This document shows, piece after piece, positions 23,998 to 32,126 of a DNA stretch of 64,000 nucleotides (position 1 is its first letter; the number at the start of each line of letters is the position of its first letter). Source of the DNA: Pseudomonas sp. GM79 (GTDB lineage: Bacteria; Pseudomonadota; Gammaproteobacteria; Pseudomonadales; Pseudomonadaceae); the NCBI RefSeq assembly GCF_000282495.1, contig NZ_AKJE01000110.1, positions 48,170-112,169 on the forward strand. The letters run 5' to 3'. The translations under genes were made by a program, and so were the position numbers. The notes beneath the pieces were generated by a model. It saw only the letters and a list, made by a program, of their open reading frames with translations, ran no database searches and was not told the DNA's origin.

Positions 23998-26900
23998 GAA
24001 ACAGGATGCCCAGCCGTTTCAAGGATTGCCTGATACTCATGGCCGCGGGCTTATGCCTGAGCACTTCAGTACTCGCGGCTCAGACAGCCAGCGAACACTA
24101 CGCCCTACTCAGTCGTTCAACGGCCGGGCACATGGAAGTCCAGCTGGATACCTCACAACGACAATGGGTCACAGACAAACGTGAATTGATCCTGGGTACA
24201 TCGGCCCCGGATTATCCTCCTTTCGACCTGACCCTCAGCGGCCACGACTATGAAGGTTTCACCGCCGATTACGCAGGCATCCTCGGCAAGGCCATAGGGT
24301 TGCCGGTCAAGGTTCAGCGCTTCGCCTCCCGAGGGGCCGCTATCGAGGCGCTGGAGAAAGGCCAGGTCGACATGCTTGGCACCGCCAATGGGTTCGAGGC
24401 CGACAATGCCGACATTGCCCTATCCACGCCTTATGCGGTGGATCAACCCGTACTGGTGACACGAGAAGGAGAAACCAGATCGCTGACCGATGGGCTTGCC
24501 GGCATGCGGCTCAGCATGGTGTATCACTATCTGCCTCTGGACGAAGTCAGGGCGCTGTATCCGAAGGCAATCATCACCTCTTACCCGTCCTACCAGAATG
24601 CAATCAATGCGGTTGCCTTCGACCAGGCCGACGTTTTTCTCGGCGACACCATTTCAACCCACTACATGATCAACAAGGGGTATTTGAACAACATCCGCAT
24701 GGCCAACTTCGGTAAACACGAAGCCCATGGTTTCAGCTTCGCCGTGCAGAAGGACAATCCGGATCTGCTCGCTATCATCAACGCAGTACTCAAGGCCATC
24801 CCCACCAGCGAGCGAGAAAACATCGCCAAACGCTGGAGTGCCGGCAGCGACATTCTTCTCACCGACCACAAGCTGCAACTCAGCCACCGTGAAGAGCGCT
24901 GGCTGGCACAACATCCAGTCGTGCGCGTCGTGGTCAATGAAGCGTTTGCGCCACTGACGTTTTTCGATAGCGACGGCAACTTTCGGGGCGTCACGGCTGA
25001 TCTGCTCGAGCTGATCAGATTGCGCACCGGTTTGCGTTTCGAAATCCAGCGTAGCCGAAGCGATGACGAGATGATCGAGCAGATCGCTAACCATCAGGCC
25101 GATCTGATCGCCGCCCTGCTCCCCAGCGTTCAACGTGAAACGACGTTGAGCTTCAGCCGTCCCTATCTGGAAAACTCCTTTGTGCTGCTGACGCGCAAAG
25201 CGGCCGACAGCCCGACAAACCTCACGCAATTGCAGGATAAACGCCTGGCCATCGCCCAAGGCAACCCACTGGTGGATTACCTGCGCAGCGAGTTTCCGCG
25301 AATCAACCTGGTTGAAACCCCGGACACGTTCAGTGCCGTTGAGTTGCTCGCCGAGGGCCAGGCAGAAGGTGCGGTGAACTCACTGGTGATCGCCAACTAC
25401 TTCATCTCATCGCGGATCTTCGAACAGACACTTCAGATCAGCACCACCATCGGTACCCGACAGGCAGCGTTTTCCCTGGCGACCGGGCGCGACGCCAAGG
25501 AACTGAATGCCATCCTCGACAAGGCACTGCTGAGCATCGCCCCCGAAGAGCTGGGCATCATCAACAACCGCTGGCGCGGCTATTCAGCAGCCTCGCAAAG
25601 TACCTGGCGCAACTATCATCGCGTGTTCTATCAGATCGTTATAGGCGCCGGTGTGTTGCTGCTGATATCCGTTGCCTGGAACGCCTATATGAGGCGCCAG
25701 ATCAAACAGCGGCAGGCGGCCGAGCGCGCTTTGAACGATCAGCTGGAATTCATGCGATCGCTGGTCAATGGCACGCCTCATCCCATTTACGTGCGTGATC
25801 GCCAGGGATTGCTGCAAAGCTGCAACGACAGCTACCTGGAAGCCTTCCGTGCAAAACGCGAAGACATCATCGGTAAAGGCGTCATACCGGGCACCCTTGG
25901 CAACCTCTTCGAAGCACGGGAATATCAGGCGGACTACCAGCGCGTCATGGCCGAGGGAACGCCGCTGATTCTCGACCGTCCGTTGCACATCGAAGACCGC
26001 AAGCTGACGATCTATCACTGGATTCTTCCCTATCGCGACTCGAGCGGTGACGTGCAGGGCATCATTGGCGGCTGGATCGACATCAGCGAACGCCGGCAAC
26101 TGTTCGATGAACTACGGGCCGCGAAGGAACAAGCCGATGCTGCCAACCGAGCTAAAAGCACCTTTCTGGCGACCATGAGTCATGAGATCCGCACGCCCAT
26201 GAATGCAATCATCGGCATGCTCGAACTGACGCTCAAACGTATCGATCACAGTCATCCGGATCGCCCCGCCATCGACGTCGCGTACCACTCGGCGAAAGAC
26301 CTGCTGGAACTGATCGGGGACATTCTTGATATTGCGCGCATCGAATCCGGGCGTCTGAACCTGAGCCCGGAGCGCGTCAATCTGGCTGAAACCGTAGCCT
26401 CGGTGGTGCGGATTTTCGACGGGTTGGCCCGGCAGAAAAATCTCGGACTGCAACTGGAGTTCAGCCCTGCCAAACCGACCACCGATGTCGTGTTGGACCC
26501 GATGCGCTTCAAGCAGGTGCTGTCCAATCTGATCAGCAATGCCATCAAGTTCACGCAACAGGGCCAGGTCAGGATCAGCGTCGAGTTGCAGTCGACCGAC
26601 GAGCCCGACCGGGTCCAGTTGCAGTTACTGGTGGAAGACAGTGGCGCAGGAATCAGCGAGCAGGATCAACAGCGGTTGTTCGAGCCTTTCGTCCAGGCCG
26701 ATAACTCCGGCCAGTTAGCCAGAGGCGGTGCGGGGCTGGGCCTGGTGATCAGTCGCAATCTGTGCGAAATGATGGGCGGCAGCCTGCAATTGAACAGTCA
26801 GTCGGGCGTCGGCACGCAGGTCCGCATTTCGCTGAACCTGGCCACCCTGCCGACGGAACGGATGCCGGAATCTGTCGAGCCGCAAATCCAGCCAAGCACT

Positions 26901-27650
26901 ACCCCCTTGAACGTGCTGGTGGTCGATGATCATCCGGCCAATCGCTTGCTCATGTGTCAGCAACTGGAGTTTCTGGGGCATCGGTTCAACGTCGCAGCGG
27001 ATGGCAAGGCGGGGTTCGAAGCCTGGAAGAGCCAGCCATTCGACCTGGTGATTGCCGATTGCAACATGCCGATCATGAATGGATATGAGCTGGCCAGGGC
27101 CATTCGCCAACATGAACAGCACCTGCAACGCCCTCCCTGTACCATTCTGGGTTTCACCGCCAACGCACAGCCGGAGGAAAGACAACGCTGCAAACTGGCC
27201 GGGATGGACGATTGCCTGTTCAAACCCCTCAGCCTGACGGCCTTGAGCCAGAGGGTCGAAGGCATCACGCCGACGGTCCGCGCACCCGCCTTCAGTCTGG
27301 AGGGACTGCACCTGTTGACCGGTGGCAACCCGACACTGAACCAGCGATTGTTGACCGAACTGCTGAACAGCACCCGCCTGGACCGCAAAGCGCTGCTGGC
27401 GTTATCCGAGTCAAAGGACCGGCAATCACTCCTCGACATTGCCCACAAAATCAAGGGCGCGGCCCGAATCGTCCAGGCCTGCCGACTGATCGACAGCTGC
27501 GAGGCGCTCGAACAGGCCTGCAATAACAGACTCCACCACGATGAAGTGGCCGATTGCAGCAAGGCCATGGAGCGCGCCATGCTCGAACTGGAGCAATCAT
27601 TGCAACAACAGATGGCACGCCATGACAAAAGCACAATGAAGGAGCATTAA
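23994..27650 (+). CDS. BvgS/EvgS-like hybrid sensor kinase with two periplasmic Venus flytrap domains
   Basis: 1218 residues from GTG 23994 (1214 from ATG 24006). Order: signal peptide about 5-30; two tandem SBP_bac_3 domains about 55-275 and 290-530; transmembrane helix about 543-563 (IVIGAGVLLLISVAWNAYM); PAS about 575-695; HisKA with His730 in MSHEIRTPMNAIIG; ATPase with N-box SNLISNAIKF; receiver with Asp1022 in IADCNMPIMNG; C-terminal Hpt with His1151 in IAHKIKGAARIV. All four phosphorelay stations are present, so signal flows His730 - Asp1022 - His1151 - regulator Asp53. In the family the flytraps bind small molecules such as nicotinate; the ligand here is unknown. Overlaps the upstream bvgA-like gene. 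Confidence 0.93.
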   Translation: MRNRMPSRFKDCLILMAAGLCLSTSVLAAQTASEHYALLSRSTAGHMEVQLDTSQRQWVTDKRELILGTSAPDYPPFDLTLSGHDYEGFTADYAGILGKAIGLPVKVQRFASRGAAIEALEKGQVDMLGTANGFEADNADIALSTPYAVDQPVLVTREGETRSLTDGLAGMRLSMVYHYLPLDEVRALYPKAIITSYPSYQNAINAVAFDQADVFLGDTISTHYMINKGYLNNIRMANFGKHEAHGFSFAVQKDNPDLLAIINAVLKAIPTSERENIAKRWSAGSDILLTDHKLQLSHREERWLAQHPVVRVVVNEAFAPLTFFDSDGNFRGVTADLLELIRLRTGLRFEIQRSRSDDEMIEQIANHQADLIAALLPSVQRETTLSFSRPYLENSFVLLTRKAADSPTNLTQLQDKRLAIAQGNPLVDYLRSEFPRINLVETPDTFSAVELLAEGQAEGAVNSLVIANYFISSRIFEQTLQISTTIGTRQAAFSLATGRDAKELNAILDKALLSIAPEELGIINNRWRGYSAASQSTWRNYHRVFYQIVIGAGVLLLISVAWNAYMRRQIKQRQAAERALNDQLEFMRSLVNGTPHPIYVRDRQGLLQSCNDSYLEAFRAKREDIIGKGVIPGTLGNLFEAREYQADYQRVMAEGTPLILDRPLHIEDRKLTIYHWILPYRDSSGDVQGIIGGWIDISERRQLFDELRAAKEQADAANRAKSTFLATMSHEIRTPMNAIIGMLELTLKRIDHSHPDRPAIDVAYHSAKDLLELIGDILDIARIESGRLNLSPERVNLAETVASVVRIFDGLARQKNLGLQLEFSPAKPTTDVVLDPMRFKQVLSNLISNAIKFTQQGQVRISVELQSTDEPDRVQLQLLVEDSGAGISEQDQQRLFEPFVQADNSGQLARGGAGLGLVISRNLCEMMGGSLQLNSQSGVGTQVRISLNLATLPTERMPESVEPQIQPSTTPLNVLVVDDHPANRLLMCQQLEFLGHRFNVAADGKAGFEAWKSQPFDLVIADCNMPIMNGYELARAIRQHEQHLQRPPCTILGFTANAQPEERQRCKLAGMDDCLFKPLSLTALSQRVEGITPTVRAPAFSLEGLHLLTGGNPTLNQRLLTELLNSTRLDRKALLALSESKDRQSLLDIAHKIKGAARIVQACRLIDSCEALEQACNNRLHHDEVADCSKAMERAMLELEQSLQQQMARHDKSTMKEH

Positions 27651-27699
27651 CTATGCTTGGGGGCTGAGCAGTGTGTTAATCATCATGGAGAAAGCTGCA

Positions 27700-30645
27700 A
27701 TGCCCAGCCCACTGCGCCCGGATCAACGCCGGTTTCCTCTGCACATCCATATCAGCGTGATGTTCACCTTCCTGTTGTTACTGACCGGGGTGGTACTGGG
27801 TATTTTCAACTATGGGCAAACCACCCATATCATCCTTTCCAGCAGCGAAAAACTCTTCAACCGCATCGAGCAGGATGTCCGTCTGGACCTGCACCGCACC
27901 TATCAGCCGATTCGTCATCTGCTCAACCTGCTGGCGGACAACCCGGCGACCCAGGCGCCTGACCTTGAGCAACGCCTGGCGTTGCTCAAGCCCTTCAGCC
28001 AATCGCTCAAGGACAATCCCGATCTGGCCTCGCTGTACCTGGGCTACGCCAATGGCGACTTCTTCATGGTTCGCCCCCTGCGTACCGTCACCCTGAAAAC
28101 ACAGGTCAAGGCACCGGCCACGGCGACGTATCAGGTGTGGAGCATCGAACACCCAGGCGCCGGCCAGATCCGCTCCCAATCATTGTTTTTCGATCAGAAC
28201 CTGGCCCTTGTCAGCCGCCAGGACAACCCCGACGAGACCTACGATCCCCGTACCCGCGCCTGGTTCTCCAGCGCCCTCGGCAACCACGATCAGATCACCA
28301 CTGAGCCCTACCTTTTTTTCTCCACCCACAACGTCGGCACCACACTGGCCCGGCGCAGTGGCGAGCATGCAGTGATGGGGGCCGACCTCACGCTGGCTGA
28401 ACTGTCCGCGACCCTGGCCGAACATGTGGTGACCCCCAGTACCGAAATTGTGCTGTTCGATGCCCAGGGCAATGCCATCGCTTACCCCGACAGCAGCAAG
28501 CTGATCGTCGACGATCAGACCGCCCGGTTGATCAAAGCCGCCGATCTGAGCCCCACGCTCGCGGCTCTGCTCACCAGCCCCTCCGAGGTCAATCGCTTGA
28601 ACACCGCGGGCCGCCAATGGATCGTGGCGCGCAGCAGCATCCAGGAGGGTGGCCCGCAGGGACTGCAACTGGCGCTACTGGTGCCGGAGGACGAATTGCT
28701 CGTCGATGCCTACCGCATACGCTGGCAAGGCGCGTTGATTACCCTGGCGACGCTGCTGTTGTGCCTGCCGATGGGTTGGCTGACTTCGAGAATCCTGGTC
28801 AAACCCTTGCACGCCCTGGTGCAGGAAGCCGATGCGATTCGCAGTTTCGATTTCAACTTTCCCGCCTCCCGTCGCTCGCCGGTGCTTGAAGTCGACCAAC
28901 TGAGCGTGTCGATGGCGCGCATGAAAGACACCCTGGCGAGTTTTTTCCAGATTACCGACAGCCTGAGCGCCGAGACCCGTTTCGCCCCGTTGCTGCAACG
29001 GGTGTTGTTTGAAACCGTAAAGATCGGCCAGGCCCAGGCCGGTCTGCTCTACCTGCGGGAAAGTGATGACGATCGCGTGGAGCCTCATGCGCTGGTCATC
29101 CATGGCAGCTCACAGGCGTTGTCATCATTCGATATTCAAGGACACACGCCTCAGGATCCGCTGAGCCCTCAATGGATGCAGGAACTGTCGAATACCAACA
29201 ATGTTGTCAGCCACCTCGGCTTCGAACAGGCAGGGGACCTGCAGAAGGTTTTGCTCGCGCTGGAGTGCCCTCGGGTTCATCTGATCGGTATCCGGCTGCA
29301 CAATCGTCATAACGAAACCGTCGGGCTGCTGGTCCTGCTGCTGGCCGACAGCGGCACGCAGGAAGATCTGGAAAAACTTCGCCCGGACCGCATCGCGTTT
29401 CTCCAGGCGGTTTCCGGTGCAGCCGCCGTGAGTATCGAAAGTCAGCGCCTGCAAGCCAAACAGAAGCAGCTGCTGGACTCTTTTATTCAACTGCTGGCTG
29501 GCGCGATCGATGCCAAAAGTCCCTATACCGGCGGTCATTGCCAGCGGGTGCCGGCACTGACGCTGATGCTGGCGCAGGCCGCCGCAGCCAGTCAGGCCCC
29601 GGCCTTCAGCAGCTATCGGCCCACCGACGATGAGTGGGAAGCCCTGCACATCGCTGCCTGGCTGCATGATTGCGGCAAGATCACCACGCCTGAATACGTG
29701 GTCGACAAAGCCACGAAGCTTGAGACCCTGAACGACCGCATCCACGAAATCCGCACACGGTTCGAAGTGCTCAAGCGTGATGCCTGGATCAACTATTGGC
29801 AGGCCATCGCCCTAGGGGGTGACGAGCAGCCTCTGACGCAATTACGCAATGCCAACCTGGCGGCGCTGGATGATGATTTCGCGTTCATTGCCCGCTGCAA
29901 TCTTGGCAGCGAGGCCATGGCCGAGGCCGATCTGCAACGCCTGAACACCATCGCCAAACGCACCTGGACCCGAACCCTGGACGATCGACTGGGGGTTTCG
30001 TGGGAAGAGAACCGTCGTCAGGCACGGACCCCGCCGCCGACTCTGCCGGTCAGCGAGCCGCTGCTGGCGGATAAACCCGAACACTTGCTCGAACGCGCCG
30101 ACAGTGAACTGATTCCGGCCGACAATCCGTGGGGATTCAAGCTTGACGTGCCACGCTACAAGTACAACCGGGGCGAGCTCTACAACCTGAGCATCACCCG
30201 AGGCACCCTGACTCGCGAGGAGCGTTACATCATCAATCACCACATGGTGCAGACGATACTGATGCTCAGTCACCTGCCCTTCCCCGGCCACCTCAGTAAC
30301 ATCGCGGAGATCGCCGGTGGCCACCACGAAAAAATGGACGGCACCGGTTATCCCAAACGGTTGAAGCGCGAAGACATGAGCTTGCCGGCGCGGATGATGG
30401 CGATTGCCGATATTTTCGAAGCGCTGACCGCCGCCGATCGCCCCTACAAGAAAGCCAAGTCCTTGAGCGAAGCGCTGGGCATCATGGCCACCATGTGCCG
30501 TGACGCCCACATTGACGCTGAGTTGTTCGGGCTGTTCATCAACGACGAAGTCTACTTGCAGTATGCCAACCGTTTTCTCGACCCACGACAGATTGATGCA
30601 GTCGACCCGTCAAGCCTGTTGATCAAGGCCGGCTTGAAGACCTGA
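27700..30645 (+). CDS. Membrane HD-GYP phosphodiesterase with Cache, HAMP and GAF domains and a large HD insertion
   Basis: 981 residues from ATG 27700 with GGAG nine bases ahead (earlier GTG/ATG starts at 27673 and 27685 lack one). Transmembrane helix about 13-33, periplasmic dCache-like region to about 340, second helix about 343-363, HAMP, GAF about 415-585, then HD-GYP to about 975. Catalytic signs: His656-Asp657 in WLHDCGK, His847 in INHH, His875-His876 and HHEKMDGTGYP with the GYP-equivalent Gly883-Tyr884-Pro885, then AIADIFEALTAADRPYK. Between HDCGK and His847 there are about 190 residues, where typical HD-GYP proteins have about 30. Possibly still an active cyclic-di-GMP phosphodiesterase. 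It follows the BvgS-like gene by 49 bases. Confidence 0.88.
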   Translation: MPSPLRPDQRRFPLHIHISVMFTFLLLLTGVVLGIFNYGQTTHIILSSSEKLFNRIEQDVRLDLHRTYQPIRHLLNLLADNPATQAPDLEQRLALLKPFSQSLKDNPDLASLYLGYANGDFFMVRPLRTVTLKTQVKAPATATYQVWSIEHPGAGQIRSQSLFFDQNLALVSRQDNPDETYDPRTRAWFSSALGNHDQITTEPYLFFSTHNVGTTLARRSGEHAVMGADLTLAELSATLAEHVVTPSTEIVLFDAQGNAIAYPDSSKLIVDDQTARLIKAADLSPTLAALLTSPSEVNRLNTAGRQWIVARSSIQEGGPQGLQLALLVPEDELLVDAYRIRWQGALITLATLLLCLPMGWLTSRILVKPLHALVQEADAIRSFDFNFPASRRSPVLEVDQLSVSMARMKDTLASFFQITDSLSAETRFAPLLQRVLFETVKIGQAQAGLLYLRESDDDRVEPHALVIHGSSQALSSFDIQGHTPQDPLSPQWMQELSNTNNVVSHLGFEQAGDLQKVLLALECPRVHLIGIRLHNRHNETVGLLVLLLADSGTQEDLEKLRPDRIAFLQAVSGAAAVSIESQRLQAKQKQLLDSFIQLLAGAIDAKSPYTGGHCQRVPALTLMLAQAAAASQAPAFSSYRPTDDEWEALHIAAWLHDCGKITTPEYVVDKATKLETLNDRIHEIRTRFEVLKRDAWINYWQAIALGGDEQPLTQLRNANLAALDDDFAFIARCNLGSEAMAEADLQRLNTIAKRTWTRTLDDRLGVSWEENRRQARTPPPTLPVSEPLLADKPEHLLERADSELIPADNPWGFKLDVPRYKYNRGELYNLSITRGTLTREERYIINHHMVQTILMLSHLPFPGHLSNIAEIAGGHHEKMDGTGYPKRLKREDMSLPARMMAIADIFEALTAADRPYKKAKSLSEALGIMATMCRDAHIDAELFGLFINDEVYLQYANRFLDPRQIDAVDPSSLLIKAGLKT

Positions 30646-31128
30646 TCAGCAGTCAGTCAGACGCAAGAAAATCGCTGCCAGTTGCTCGATACCGGCCTGA
30701 TCTTCAGCGGTAAAACGTGCAAGTTTCGGGCTGTCGAGGTCCAGCACACCGATCAGTCGACCGTCCTTGACCAGCGGTACCACCAGCTCACTGTTCGAGG
30801 CACTGTCGCACGCGATGTGCCCGGGGAACGCATGTACATCTTCGACCCGTTGAGTCTGCAAGGTGGCCGCTGCCGCCCCGCACACACCGCGACCGAATGG
30901 AATTCGTACACAGGCGATCTGCCCCTGAAACGGGCCAAGCACCAGTTCTTCGTTGCGATTAAGGTAGAAGCCGGCCCAGTTCAGGTCATCGAGCTGGTTG
31001 AACAGAAACGCCGAAAATTGTGCGGCATTGGCGATAAAGTCACGCTCGTCTGCCAGCAGTGATTCCAGCTGCGCCCACAGCATGCCGTAGCCCTCCAGGC
31101 CCTGGCCGCTCTTTTGTAAATCGATCAT
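30646..31128 (-). CDS. msrC: Free methionine-R-sulfoxide reductase (GAF-type, fRMsr)
   Basis: 160 residues from ATG 31128, overlapping the ATPase stop by four bases. A GAF domain with the three family cysteines in place: IACVRIPFGRGVC supplies two and HIACDSASNSELVVPL the third (catalytic). Reduces free Met-R-O, not protein-bound. The stop immediately abuts the HD-GYP stop on the other strand. Confidence 0.9.
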   Translation of the reverse strand: MIDLQKSGQGLEGYGMLWAQLESLLADERDFIANAAQFSAFLFNQLDDLNWAGFYLNRNEELVLGPFQGQIACVRIPFGRGVCGAAAATLQTQRVEDVHAFPGHIACDSASNSELVVPLVKDGRLIGVLDLDSPKLARFTAEDQAGIEQLAAIFLRLTDC

Positions 31129-32015
31129 GCCTTGTGCTCCAACAGCTTCAGCCCGACCCAATAGCGGGCAAATTGATACGCGCAACGTCCGTTGCGATTG
31201 CCCCGGCCCGTGGCCCAGCGCACTGCGAGGATGTCCAGCTCTTCGTCACGCTGCCACTCAAGGCCAGCCTTGTCGGCCAATTGGCCGATCCAGTGTTCGA
31301 CGACGTTGAGGAAATGCTCCTGAGTAAACGGATAGAACGACAGCCACAGGCCAAAACGGTCCGACAGCGCGATCTTGTCTTCCACCGCCTCACTGGGATG
31401 GAGTTCGCCATCGACCCTTTTCCAGTTCTCGTTATCGCTTTCCTTTTCCGGCACCAGATGGCGACGGTTGGAGGTGGCGTACAGCAGAACGTTATCTGGC
31501 GCCTGTTCGAGAGAACCATCGAGCACGCTCTTGAGCACGCGGTAATCGCCCTCGCCCGAATCGAACGACAGGTCATCGCAAAACAGCACAAAGCGCTGAG
31601 GCAACTTGGCGATCTGCTCGACCACGCGCGGCAAGTCCGCCAGGTGATCGCGTTCGATCTCGATCAGCCGCAGGCCACTTTTGGCGTGTTCCGACAGCAA
31701 GGCGCGCACCAGCGACGATTTACCGGTGCCTCGCGAACCCCAGAGCAAAGCATGGTTGGCCGGCATGCCGTCGAGGAACTGGCGGGTGTTGCGGCCCAGT
31801 TGCTCCAGTTGCCGGTCAACGCCGATCAAGTCGGACAAACGCGTGTCCAGGCTGACTTGCAGCGGCAACAGAAAACCGCTGCGCCCTTCGCGCTGCCAGC
31901 GTGCGGCCAGGCAGTGCGTCCAGTCGATGGCTTGCCGAGGCGCAGGGAGCAGCGGCTCGATGCGGGCCAAAACGGCATCGGCGCGTTCAAGAAAAGCATT
32001 CAATCGGGAATCCAC
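31125..32015 (-). CDS. AAA-type ATPase, DUF815 family
   Basis: 296 residues, GTG start at 32015 with AGGAG. Walker A GSRGTGKSSL near residue 95, Walker B FVLFCDDLSFD, sensor-type LLYATSNRRHLVP. Matches the DUF815 family (also called ATP/GTP-binding YrbF-type in some annotations). Cellular role unknown. Co-transcribed with msrC through a four-base overlap. Confidence 0.8.
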   Translation of the reverse strand: MDSRLNAFLERADAVLARIEPLLPAPRQAIDWTHCLAARWQREGRSGFLLPLQVSLDTRLSDLIGVDRQLEQLGRNTRQFLDGMPANHALLWGSRGTGKSSLVRALLSEHAKSGLRLIEIERDHLADLPRVVEQIAKLPQRFVLFCDDLSFDSGEGDYRVLKSVLDGSLEQAPDNVLLYATSNRRHLVPEKESDNENWKRVDGELHPSEAVEDKIALSDRFGLWLSFYPFTQEHFLNVVEHWIGQLADKAGLEWQRDEELDILAVRWATGRGNRNGRCAYQFARYWVGLKLLEHKA

Positions 32016-32126
32016 GTCTTCTCCTCGGGCACGTTCAAGGTAATGATGGCGATACAGCGACGAAACACAGCGTCTATACCCCTACAAGTGTTTTGCCAGA
32101 ACATCGGTATCCATTGATGATCGACT

